Shown one piece after another: positions 1 to 6,864 of a stretch of 18,689 nucleotides of DNA; positions within the stretch are counted from its first letter, which is position 1, and each line of letters starts with the position of its first letter. The DNA lies in NCBI GenBank assembly GCA_038522735.1, contig JBCBJX010000062.1, forward strand, positions 1-18,689, read 5' to 3'. The notes under the pieces were generated by a model, which saw nothing but the letters and a program-made list of their open reading frames with translations, did no database searches and had not been told where the DNA came from. Source of the stretch: JBCBJX01 sp038522735 (GTDB taxonomy: Bacteria; Pseudomonadota; Alphaproteobacteria; Caulobacterales; Parvularculaceae). The translations under genes and the position numbers were made by a program.

Positions 1-457
1 AGCACTCAACGAAACGGCGTTCGCCGACAATGGCGACGGAACCATCACCGTCACCAACAACGGAGCCGCCGCTGGCGACACCGCTAGCGTCACCATCGAC
101 GCAACCGGACAGGACAACACAGGCGTCGCCGCAGGCGGCCTGGCGGAACTTGGTTCGCTGAGCGTTTCGGACGCGTCCAGCGCCTCGACCGCTCTCACCA
201 ACATCGAGACGCTGATCCAGTCTTCGATCGACGCGGCCGCGGCGTTCGGTTCGGCGGAGAAGCGGATCGAGATCCAGAACGAGTTTGTCGTCAACCTGCG
301 CGACTCCCTCAACGCCGGCATCGGCGCCCTCAGGGACTCCGACCTCGAAGCGGCTTCGGCACGCCTCCAGTCCCTGCAGGTTCAGCAGCAGCTCGGCATC
401 CAGGCCCTCGGCATCGCAAACTCGCAGCCGCAGAACATCCTGTCGCTCTTCCGTTAA
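1..457 (+). CDS. Flagellin, C-terminal part (5' end outside window)
   Basis: This is the last 151 codons of a flagellin, the filament subunit exported through the flagellar type III apparatus; the frame runs from base 2 to the TAA at 455-457. The first ~50 residues are rich in T, N, G, A and D, as in the variable surface-exposed part of flagellins. The rest is the conserved helical D0/D1 C-terminus: a stretch beginning NIETLIQSSIDAAAAFGSAE, then QNEFVVNLRDSLNAGIGAL, a heptad-like region with LQVQQQLGIQALGIANSQ, and the terminal LSLFR typical of flagellin ends. That tail forms the coiled-coil core of the filament and ends the export substrate. A strong intrinsic terminator follows 57 bases downstream, so the gene probably ends its own transcription unit. 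The promoter, start codon and copy number are not visible. Family assignment is very secure; a specific fli/fla symbol cannot be given. Confidence 0.93.
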   Translation, partial: ALNETAFADNGDGTITVTNNGAAAGDTASVTIDATGQDNTGVAAGGLAELGSLSVSDASSASTALTNIETLIQSSIDAAAAFGSAEKRIEIQNEFVVNLRDSLNAGIGALRDSDLEAASARLQSLQVQQQLGIQALGIANSQPQNILSLFR

Positions 458-513
458 GGGACGAGCGGGGGTCCGGGACGGAGACTTCCGCACCCGGCCC
501 ATGAGAAACGAGG

Positions 514-545
514 CGGGCCCGGTCCTTCGACCGGGCCCGTTTTTT
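514..545 (+). terminator. Intrinsic terminator of the flagellin gene
   Basis: A perfect 11-bp GC-rich stem (514-524 pairing with 529-539) encloses a CTTC tetraloop and is followed by six T residues (540-545). This is a textbook rho-independent terminator reading on the plus strand. Its last T is also the first base of the fliI stop codon on the opposite strand (545-547). On the minus strand the hairpin lacks a downstream U-tract, so it should not act efficiently on fliI transcripts. Confidence 0.93.
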
Positions 546-1867
546 CATTCTGATTGCGGATTGAGAATGAGCGCCAGGCGTTCGAAGGCGCGCGCCGCGC
601 CCGGCGAGTTTTCCGCAAGGAAGGCGTCGAGCTGATCGAAAACCGCGATCGCCCGGTCCGCCAGCGGATCGGCGCCCGGCGCGTAGAGCCCCGCCTGCAC
701 CATCGGCGCGATCTGCTCGTATTTCGCGATGAGCGACCGCGCCGCTCCGATGAGGACGTTCTCATCCGCGCTCGCCGCCTCCGGCAACGAGCGCGAGACG
801 CTGCGGACGAGGTCGATCGCCGGGAACCGTCCGCGCTCGGCGATTTCGCGAGAAAGAACGACGTGCCCGTCGAGGAGACCGCGGACCATGTCTGCGACCG
901 GCTCGTCCATATCGGAACCGGCGACGAGGACGGAAAAAATGGCGGTGATATCGCCGCCTGCGCCCGCGCCCGACCCCGCCCGCTCGACGAGGCGGGCGAG
1001 CTCCGCGGCGGTCGAGGGCGGAAAGGCGCGCAGGGAGGGCGTCTCGCCGGCGGCGAGCGCGACCTCTCGATGGGCTTCGGCGAACCGGGTGAGGCTGTCC
1101 ATCAGGAGGAGAACCCGCCGCCCCTCGTCGCGGAAACGCTCCGCCGTCGCCATTGCGAGGCGGGCGGCGCGCAGCTTGTCCGGCGCCGGTTCGTCCGAGG
1201 TCGACGCGACGACCACGCAACGCTTCATCGCTTCCGGTCCCACGGTCTCAGAGACGAAGCGGGCGACTTCGCGTCCCCGCTCGCCGATGAGACCGACGAC
1301 CACGACGTCGACGGCCATCCCCTGGGCGAAGCGGCCGATGAGGCTCGACTTGCCGACGCCTGCGCCGGCGAAGAGCCCCACCCGCTGACCCGCGCACAGA
1401 GGAAGGACCGTGTCGAAAGCCGCAGACCCCGTATCGAGCCGCGCCCCGAACCCCCGCCGCAGGGCGGCGCCCGGCGGCGCGGCGAAAAGATCGGCGGGGC
1501 GGTCGCCGGCGAGGCCGTCGCCTTTGCGGATTTCTCCGTAAGCGTCGACGACGCAACCGAGCCAGCCGGTCGACGGTTTCGCAGGCGGAACGTCTGAAAG
1601 ATCAGTGCGGGCGCCGAGGGCGACGCCCTCCGGCCGGCCGAGAGCCATGGCGACGGCGCGGTCTCCCTCGAGAGCGATGATTTCGCCTGCGAGAGCGCCG
1701 CCCGCGCGCGCGATCTCCACGCGGTCGCCGATGGCGGCGAAGCCTTTGAGACCTGCGATGCGCACCATCGGGCCCGCAAGGCCGTCGACCTCGCCCCAGA
1801 GGCGCGCAGCGCCCGCTCGGCGGAGTTCGGACGCAACGTCGTTCAGCGCTTCCATGGGCGCGGCCAT
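545..1867 (-). CDS. fliI: Flagellum-specific export ATPase FliI
   Basis: FliI is the cytoplasmic hexameric ATPase that unfolds and feeds substrates to the flagellar type III export gate. With the start at 1867 it is 440 residues, the normal family length. Visible elements are an F1-like N-terminal beta domain (~20-85), the P-loop FAGAGVGKSS at ~166-175, the GERGRE motif with the catalytic glutamate at ~195-200, the Walker B-type LLLMDSLTRFA at ~253-263, and a helical C-terminal domain. The frame stays open for 19 more codons upstream to 1924, but that extension is not typical of the family. ATG 1867 is preceded by GGGAGA at a workable distance, so it is preferred; ATG 1855 is a weaker alternative. 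The gene diverges from flgB and converges on the flagellin terminator. No fliJ follows it. The assignment is very secure; the start is moderately so. Confidence 0.95.
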   Translation of the reverse strand: MAAPMEALNDVASELRRAGAARLWGEVDGLAGPMVRIAGLKGFAAIGDRVEIARAGGALAGEIIALEGDRAVAMALGRPEGVALGARTDLSDVPPAKPSTGWLGCVVDAYGEIRKGDGLAGDRPADLFAAPPGAALRRGFGARLDTGSAAFDTVLPLCAGQRVGLFAGAGVGKSSLIGRFAQGMAVDVVVVGLIGERGREVARFVSETVGPEAMKRCVVVASTSDEPAPDKLRAARLAMATAERFRDEGRRVLLLMDSLTRFAEAHREVALAAGETPSLRAFPPSTAAELARLVERAGSGAGAGGDITAIFSVLVAGSDMDEPVADMVRGLLDGHVVLSREIAERGRFPAIDLVRSVSRSLPEAASADENVLIGAARSLIAKYEQIAPMVQAGLYAPGADPLADRAIAVFDQLDAFLAENSPGAARAFERLALILNPQSE

Positions 1868-1953
1868 GGCGAGGGTTCTCCCGTCCCGCGTTTCACTCTT
1901 TGTCAATGATCGACAGTTTACCAATCATTACGTAACCAAGAATTGGTGACGAC
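1868..1953. promoter_or_regulatory. Divergent fliI / flgB control region with inverted and direct repeats
   Basis: This 86-base gap separates the divergent fliI and flgB genes and must hold flagellar promoters if both are transcribed locally. Its flgB-proximal part is clearly more AT-rich than the surroundings. It contains a perfect inverted repeat ACCAAT (1920-1925) and ATTGGT (1942-1947), and ACCAA recurs directly at 1935-1939, 15 bases after the first copy. TTTA-N7-TTAC (1917-1931) weakly resembles the TTAA-N7-TTAA box of CtrA, the cell-cycle regulator that drives early flagellar genes in many alphaproteobacteria. No clear sigma-54 (TGGCAC-N5-TTGC) site was seen. GGTGA (1945-1949) serves as the flgB ribosome binding site. 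The control role is inferred from position; the regulator is unknown. Confidence 0.4.
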
Positions 1954-2343
1954 ATGCTGGGGAACCTGGCGCTTTTAAAGAACGCATCCGAGCTCTCGCA
2001 CTACGCCGTCGCGCGTCATCGCGTCGTCGGCGAGAACATCGCGAACGCCGACACGCCCGGCTTTCGTGCACGCGATCTTGAACCCTTTTCGGTCGAAAAA
2101 CCCTCCGAACCCGCCATGCGGGCGACGCGGGTGGGGCATATTGCGTCCGCCTCCGCAGACGCCGGACGGTATTCGATCGTTACGGCCGACGGCGGCGACG
2201 TTCTTTCCCCGAACGGAAATTCCGTCTCGCTGGAAGAACAGATGCTGCTCGCGGGCGATGCGCGCCGCCAGCATTCCCTAGCGACCTCGATCTACAAAAA
2301 AGCGATGGATATTCTGCGCACGTCCATCGCCGCGCCGCGCTGA
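1954..2343 (+). CDS. flgB: Flagellar basal-body proximal rod protein FlgB
   Basis: FlgB forms part of the proximal rod that crosses the periplasm above the MS ring. The 129-residue length matches the family. The conserved N-terminal rod/hook motif is present as GENIANADTPGFRARDLEPF at ~27-46, following the usual amphipathic helix. The C-terminus (LEEQMLLAGDARRQHSLATS onwards) forms the second helix of the axial-protein coiled coil. It has no cleavable signal peptide, as expected for a type III export substrate. It is the first gene of a long plus-strand operon: flgC starts 14 bases after its stop. The start is supported by GGTGA four bases upstream and by alignment with the family N-terminus. 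Confidence 0.96.
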   Translation: MLGNLALLKNASELSHYAVARHRVVGENIANADTPGFRARDLEPFSVEKPSEPAMRATRVGHIASASADAGRYSIVTADGGDVLSPNGNSVSLEEQMLLAGDARRQHSLATSIYKKAMDILRTSIAAPR

Positions 2344-2357
2344 GCCGGGAGGGGCCG

Positions 2358-2750
2358 ATGACCGATTTTCAGAAAGCCGCAGCAGCAGCAGCGAGCGGCA
2401 TGCGGGCCCAGAGCGCGCGGATGCGCATCGCGTCGGAAAACCTCGCGAACGCGGACAGCACGGGGTATCGCCGCAAGACCGTCGCTTTCACCGACGAGCT
2501 CGACCGCACAAGCGGCGCGCGCACCGTCGCAATCGATCGGATCGATACGGACAACGCGCCCCTCAATCAGCGCTACGACCCGTCCCACCCCCTCGCAGAC
2601 GGCCAGGGCTACGTCACCGGTTCGAACGTCAATATGCTGATGGAAGTCGCGGACGCGCGCGAGTCTCAGCGCTCCTATCGCGCGAACCTTTCGATCTTCG
2701 ACCAGACCCGCCAGATCTACGGCGAAATCCTCGGTCTGTTGCGGCGCTGA
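2358..2750 (+). CDS. flgC: Flagellar basal-body proximal rod protein FlgC
   Basis: FlgC is the second proximal rod subunit, exported by the flagellar apparatus and assembled with FlgB and FliE. The protein has 130 residues, as usual. The signature SENLANADSTGYRRKTVAF lies at ~31-49, and the C-terminal axial motif NVNMLMEVADARESQRSYRA at ~91-110, with the conserved V(N)xxxEM/L-type pattern and an ending in LGLLRR. GGGAGGGG just before the ATG is a strong ribosome binding site and fixes the start. The gene follows flgB by 14 bases and precedes fliE by 11, so all three are almost certainly cotranscribed. Nothing unusual is visible. Confidence 0.96.
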   Translation: MTDFQKAAAAAASGMRAQSARMRIASENLANADSTGYRRKTVAFTDELDRTSGARTVAIDRIDTDNAPLNQRYDPSHPLADGQGYVTGSNVNMLMEVADARESQRSYRANLSIFDQTRQIYGEILGLLRR

Positions 2751-2761
2751 GGGGGTAAGCC

Positions 2762-3121
2762 ATGGACATCCGCTCTCAATACGCGCTGCGCGGCTATGAA
2801 GCGGCGAAACAATCAGCCGGCGGCGGCGCGGCGACACCGCAGGCGCCGAACAAGCCCTATGGCGACGCGAACGCGCTCTTCGACATCCTCGAAAAAGACG
2901 CAAGCGCCGGCCCGACGGACGCCGTCAAAAGCGCCGCCCAGACATTCGTCACGACGGTGATGGAGGGCGAGAAAACCGCGAACGCGGCCATCGCCGGCAA
3001 GGCCGACGCCCTTTCAATGGTCGAGGCGCTGGCGGCGGCCGAACTCGCCATGGAGACGGCCGTCACCGTGCGCGACAAGGTGGTGGAGGCCTATCAGGAA
3101 ATCCTCCGCATGCCGGTGTAG
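2762..3121 (+). CDS. fliE: Flagellar hook-basal body complex protein FliE
   Basis: FliE is a small exported protein joining the MS ring and export gate to the FlgB/FlgC rod. The 119-residue protein has a variable Gly/Ala-rich N-terminus (~1-40) and the conserved C-terminal helical part. That part includes a FVTTVMEGEKTANAAIAGKA-type segment at ~62-81, MVEALAAAELAMETAVTVRD at ~86-105 and the ending VVEAYQEILRMPV, characteristic of FliE. The start follows GAGGGGG with good spacing. It lies between flgC and fliQ in the flgBC-fliE order common in alphaproteobacteria. The assignment rests on motif and position and is secure. Confidence 0.93.
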   Translation: MDIRSQYALRGYEAAKQSAGGGAATPQAPNKPYGDANALFDILEKDASAGPTDAVKSAAQTFVTTVMEGEKTANAAIAGKADALSMVEALAAAELAMETAVTVRDKVVEAYQEILRMPV

Positions 3122-3123
3122 CG

Positions 3124-3390
3124 ATGGATCAGGCGCTTCTTCTCGATATTCTGCAGGACGCCCTCTGGACCGGGTTCCTCATCGGCGCGCCGCTCCTCGG
3201 CGCGGCCCTCGTCATCGGCGTCGTCATCGGCATTCTGCAGGCGCTCACATCCGTACAGGAACTAACGCTCACCTTCGTGCCGAAGCTCGTCGGGATGCTG
3301 GTCGTCTTCGCCGCGACGGCGGGCTATATGTCGACCTCGCTCCTCACCCTCTATTTCGAACGGATCCTGCCCTATGTCGCGGGCGGCTGA
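3124..3390 (+). CDS. fliQ: Flagellar export gate protein FliQ
   Basis: FliQ is one of the small membrane subunits that, with FliP and FliR, form the helical core of the flagellar type III export gate. The 88-residue protein has two long hydrophobic segments (~13-38 and ~51-74) separated by the conserved polar turn LQALTSVQELTLTFVPKLV, a hallmark of the FliQ/SctS family. It starts two bases after the fliE stop, and its own stop is followed by one base and then the ATG of the lytic transglycosylase, which indicates translational coupling. fliP, its usual partner, is not in this window. Confidence 0.95.
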   Translation: MDQALLLDILQDALWTGFLIGAPLLGAALVIGVVIGILQALTSVQELTLTFVPKLVGMLVVFAATAGYMSTSLLTLYFERILPYVAGG

Positions 3391-3391
3391 C

Positions 3392-3985
3392 ATGACCGCG
3401 CGCGCCCTCGCCTTCGTCGCCGCGCTCCTTTCGGGCGCGGCGTACGCGTCTGCGGCGCTCGCGTCCCCGGCGGAGCGCTGTTTCGAGGCGGCGGCCGCCG
3501 CGGAGCGCATCCATAAAGCGCCTGCGGGCCTCCTGCAGGCGATCTCCCTCGTCGAGACGGGGCGCACGGGTCCGAGCGGCTGGGAGCCCTGGCCCTGGAC
3601 GATCAATGTGGACGGTCGTTCTCGGCGGTTCGACGATCCGGTCTCCGCCGTGATCGCCGCCGAGGCCGCCTACGACGCCGGCGCCTCTGTCGATGTCGGC
3701 TGCTTTCAGGTCAACCTCTCCTGGCACGGAGACAAAGCCTCCGTCAGCGAGCTTTTCGACCCGATGACGAGCGCGCTCTACGCGGCGCGGTTCCTCGCAG
3801 ACCTCCGCTCCGACGCCGGCAGCTGGCAGCGGGCGGCGGGGTATTATCATTCACGGAACGAACGGCGCGCCATGCAGTACCGCCGGCGCGTCATCGTCGC
3901 GAAGAACTCCGATACGATCCGCGAGCGCCGCGCCTGGTCGCGCACCCGCGGCTACGAGATCATGCGCGCAATGCAGGCGGAGTAA
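3392..3985 (+). CDS. Secreted SLT-type lytic transglycosylase, probably flagellar
   Basis: This 197-residue protein has an N-terminal signal peptide (MTARALAFVAALLSGAAYAS, then AALASP) and a compact transglycosylase SLT domain. The motif LLQAISLVETGR carries the likely catalytic Glu at ~55. WPWTINVDG follows at ~67-75, then DVGCFQVNLSWHG at ~101-113 and AAGYYHSRN at ~148-156. Such enzymes cleave the MurNAc-GlcNAc bond in peptidoglycan. Lying inside the rod/export-gate operon between fliQ and flhA, it most likely opens the wall for rod assembly, a role known for SltF of Rhodobacter sphaeroides; orthology is not shown here. The frame is open from an upstream ATG at 3374, but that would overlap fliQ by 17 bases and put charged residues ahead of the signal peptide. 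ATG 3392, one base after the fliQ stop, is therefore preferred. A T4SS-type VirB1-like role is disfavoured by context. Confidence 0.85.
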   Translation: MTARALAFVAALLSGAAYASAALASPAERCFEAAAAAERIHKAPAGLLQAISLVETGRTGPSGWEPWPWTINVDGRSRRFDDPVSAVIAAEAAYDAGASVDVGCFQVNLSWHGDKASVSELFDPMTSALYAARFLADLRSDAGSWQRAAGYYHSRNERRAMQYRRRVIVAKNSDTIRERRAWSRTRGYEIMRAMQAE

Positions 3986-3988
3986 GGG

Positions 3989-6076
3989 ATGCCGACGACC
4001 CTCTCCCTTCGCGCCTTCATGCAGCCGACGGTGTTCGTCGCCCTCGGCCTCATGTCGATCATCGTCATCATGATCGTCCCCGTACCGTCGATCGTTCTTG
4101 ATATCGGGCTTACGGTCTCCTTCGCCCTCGCCATTCTCATCTTTACCCTGACGCTCTTCATCGAGCGACCGCTCGATTTTTCTTCCTTCCCGACGGTTCT
4201 CCTCATGTCGCTCATGTTGCGACTGTCGCTGAACGTCGCCTCGACGAAGCTCATCATCGGCGAAGGGCATACCGGGCCGCGGGCGGCCGGCGACGTCATC
4301 AACGGCTTCGCCATGTTCATCATGGGAGGGAACGTCTTCCTTGGTCTCGTGGTCTTCGGGGTCCTCCTGATCGTCAACTTCATGGTCATCACCCGCGGCG
4401 CCGGGCGGATGGCGGAAGTGGGGGCGCGCTTCGCCCTCGACGGCATGCCGGGCAAGCAGCTCGCCATCGACTCGGACATGGCGGCCGGCGCCATCACCCA
4501 CGCGGAAGCAAGCGCCCGCCGCAAGACCGAGCAGGAAGAAACGACCTTCTTCGGCTCCCTCGACGGCGCGTCTAAATTCGTGAAGGGCGACGCGGTCGCA
4601 GGGCTTCTCATCACCCTCCTCAACCTCTTCATGGGTCTCGCCATGGGGATCGGCGTCCACGGAATGTCGGCGGGCGACGCGGTTCAGACCTATTCGATCC
4701 TCACGGTCGGCGACGGCCTCGTCAGCCAGATCCCCGCCGTCATCGTTTCCGTCGCCGCGGCGCTTCTTCTCTCTAAGGGCGGGGCCTTCGGCTCGGCGGA
4801 CCGGGCGCTCCTCGGCCAGCTCGGCGGCTATCCGGTCGCCCTCGGCACGGTCGCGGGGCTTCTCGCCGTCTTCGCCTTTGTGCCAGGCCTGCCGTTTCTG
4901 CCCTTCATCGCCGGCTCCGCCGTCCTCGGGGGCGCGGCGGTCCTTTCGGTGAAAGAAGCGGAGAAAAAACAAAAGGCGGTCGAAGCGTCGAAAAAGCAGG
5001 AGACGGAGAACATTCCGGACAAGACGCTCGGCGACCTCCTGGATGTCGACGAGATCCACATCGAATTCGCGCCGGATCTGGTGCCGATCGCCATGGAGCG
5101 AGGCGCGGGGCTCGACAACCGGATCGTCAACATCCGCAAGCACATCGCATCCGAATACGGCTTCATCATCCCGGAGATCCGCCTCACCGACAACGCGGTT
5201 CTGGAGACGGGCTCTTACATCATCCGTATACAGGGCGCGGAGGTCGCGCGCTCCATTCTACGCCCCGGAAAAGTGCTGGTGCTCGTTAACGAGGACGAAC
5301 CGCTGGCGATCGCGGGCGAAGACGTGAAGGAGCCCGTCTACGGCGCCCCGGCCCGCTGGATCGACGCACACCGGCAGGAGGACGCCGCCATCACCGGCGC
5401 GCCCGTCATCGCGCCGAACGAGGTGGCGGCGACGCATCTCCTCGAAGCCATCCAGCAGAATTTCGACAAGCTCTTCACCCGGCGGGCGCTCCGAAAGCTG
5501 CTCGACGAATTCACATCGCCCTCGGACAAACGCCGCGCCGATGCGAACAAGCGTATTCTCGATGAATTCGTGCCGGACAAAGCGCCGATCGATCTCGTCC
5601 AGTCCGTCATGCGCGCGCTCCTGAAGGAGCGTATTTCCGTGCGGAACGTTCCGGTGATCCTTGAAGCGATCGCCGACGCCAAAGCGGCGACGCAAAACCT
5701 CGACGCGATCGTCGAGGTCGTGCGCCAGCGCATCGCCTATCAGTATCTGCCGAAACTCTACGGGCCCGACGGCCGCCTTCCCCTCGTGCGCGTCGGCGCG
5801 GAATGGGAGGACCGGTTCCTGCAGCATGAGCGCCCGGGCGAGGACGGCGCGCCCGACATCGCCCTGCCGCCGGACGATTTCAACCGCTTCGCTTCGGAGA
5901 TCCGGGAGCGGATTAATCAGGCGGCGGCGAAGGGCACCTACCCCGCCATAATCACCTCTTCGCGCCGACGGCGGTTCGTACGCGCCGTTCTCGATGCGAA
6001 GGGCGTGCGCAATCCGGTGCTCTCCTTCGAGGAGATCGGGCCGGAGGTGAAACCCTCGATCCTCGCGGCGGTCTGA
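3989..6076 (+). CDS. flhA: Flagellar biosynthesis protein FlhA
   Basis: FlhA is the large export-gate subunit that forms the nonameric ring docking substrates and chaperones. The 695-residue length is normal. The N-terminal ~320 residues hold about eight membrane segments. The FHIPEP family core is visible: MLRLSLNVASTKLIIGEGHT at ~75-94, the cytoplasmic loop with FALDGMPGKQLAIDSDMAAG at ~149-168, and QIPAVIVSVAAALLL. A charged Lys/Glu linker (~325-345) leads into the soluble C-terminal domain, which contains MERGAGLDNRIVNIRKHIAS. The protein continues undisturbed to its end. The start follows GGAGTAAGGG. The stop shares one base with the fliR start (TGATG), so translation is coupled. Confidence 0.97.
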   Translation: MPTTLSLRAFMQPTVFVALGLMSIIVIMIVPVPSIVLDIGLTVSFALAILIFTLTLFIERPLDFSSFPTVLLMSLMLRLSLNVASTKLIIGEGHTGPRAAGDVINGFAMFIMGGNVFLGLVVFGVLLIVNFMVITRGAGRMAEVGARFALDGMPGKQLAIDSDMAAGAITHAEASARRKTEQEETTFFGSLDGASKFVKGDAVAGLLITLLNLFMGLAMGIGVHGMSAGDAVQTYSILTVGDGLVSQIPAVIVSVAAALLLSKGGAFGSADRALLGQLGGYPVALGTVAGLLAVFAFVPGLPFLPFIAGSAVLGGAAVLSVKEAEKKQKAVEASKKQETENIPDKTLGDLLDVDEIHIEFAPDLVPIAMERGAGLDNRIVNIRKHIASEYGFIIPEIRLTDNAVLETGSYIIRIQGAEVARSILRPGKVLVLVNEDEPLAIAGEDVKEPVYGAPARWIDAHRQEDAAITGAPVIAPNEVAATHLLEAIQQNFDKLFTRRALRKLLDEFTSPSDKRRADANKRILDEFVPDKAPIDLVQSVMRALLKERISVRNVPVILEAIADAKAATQNLDAIVEVVRQRIAYQYLPKLYGPDGRLPLVRVGAEWEDRFLQHERPGEDGAPDIALPPDDFNRFASEIRERINQAAAKGTYPAIITSSRRRRFVRAVLDAKGVRNPVLSFEEIGPEVKPSILAAV

Positions 6077-6864
6077 TGGAGGGCGTTCTCTCCCTCGCCG
6101 ACGCCGCGGGCCTCGGCCCTGACGTCGCGACGGTGCTCGTCTGCGTCTTCGCGCGCATGTCGGGCTTTATTTTCTTCGTGCCCGGTCTCTCGGAGCGGGT
6201 CGTGCCGACGCAGGTGCGGCTCGCCGGCGCGATCGCGCTTTCTCTCCTGACGGTTCCGTCCGTACTCGCCGGCGGCGTCGCGGCGCCGCAATCGGCGTCC
6301 GCTCTCCTCGCGACCATCGCGGCGGAAGCGGTGAACGGACTTCTCCTCGGCTTCGGGCTGCGGGTCGTTCTTTTCGCCCTGCAGGTCGCCGGCGCGTTCG
6401 TCTCCCAGTCCATGTCCGTCGCGCAAGGGTTCATCGCGAGCCTCACTTTCGATCTCGACACCATGACCGGCACCCTCCTCGTCCTCGCCGGCACGGCGGT
6501 GCTGATGGCGACGGGGCTTCATGTCTACGTGGTCGGCCTCTTCATCGCCTCATATGGCGGGCTGCCGTTCGGGACGTTCCCCATCGGCGAGGGGCTTGCG
6601 AGCTTCGCTATCGAAAAAACGGCGTGGTCGATCCATTTCGGCGTCGCCCTCGCGCTTCCCTTCATCGTCGTCTCCTTCATCTATAACGCCGCCCTCGGCG
6701 CCCTGAACCGGGCGATGCCGCAGCTGATGGTCGCCTTCGTCGGCGCGCCGGCGATGATGGCCGTCGGCGTCGCCGGCATCGCCCTCGCCGCGCCTCTGAT
6801 GATCGGCCACTGGCGGGACGAGACCGGCGTTCTTTATGCTGAGATCCTGGAGACTTTCCGGTGA
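6076..6864 (+). CDS. fliR: Flagellar export gate protein FliR
   Basis: FliR is the inner-membrane gate subunit that joins the FliP/FliQ helical core and contacts FlhB. The 262-residue protein is hydrophobic throughout, with about six membrane-spanning stretches. Family features include the early ARMSGFIFFVPGLSERVVPT segment (~27-46) and the central QVAGAFVSQSMSVAQGF (~105-121) with the following acidic patch. Near the end is NRAMPQLMVAFVGAPAMM, matching the conserved N-R-x-x-P-Q-x-x-V motif of FliR. It overlaps flhA by one base and flhB by four (GTGA), which suggests coupled translation of FlhA, FliR and FlhB. Confidence 0.95.
   Translation: MEGVLSLADAAGLGPDVATVLVCVFARMSGFIFFVPGLSERVVPTQVRLAGAIALSLLTVPSVLAGGVAAPQSASALLATIAAEAVNGLLLGFGLRVVLFALQVAGAFVSQSMSVAQGFIASLTFDLDTMTGTLLVLAGTAVLMATGLHVYVVGLFIASYGGLPFGTFPIGEGLASFAIEKTAWSIHFGVALALPFIVVSFIYNAALGALNRAMPQLMVAFVGAPAMMAVGVAGIALAAPLMIGHWRDETGVLYAEILETFR

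Noticed and set aside
554..1597. A 347-codon open frame on the plus strand opposite fliI
   Set aside because: It is a shadow of FliI, Arg/Glu/Asp/Gly-rich with no motif; it would also begin directly after the flagellin terminator.
1868..1924. Upstream extension of fliI to 1924
   Set aside because: It would add 19 atypical residues and run into the AT-rich repeat region; ATG 1867 has a better ribosome binding site and normal family length.
3851..5143. A 430-codon open frame on the minus strand within flhA
   Set aside because: It is antisense to a textbook FlhA; its translation is a low-complexity mix of D, E, R, H and G without domains, as expected from the opposite strand of GC-rich coding DNA.
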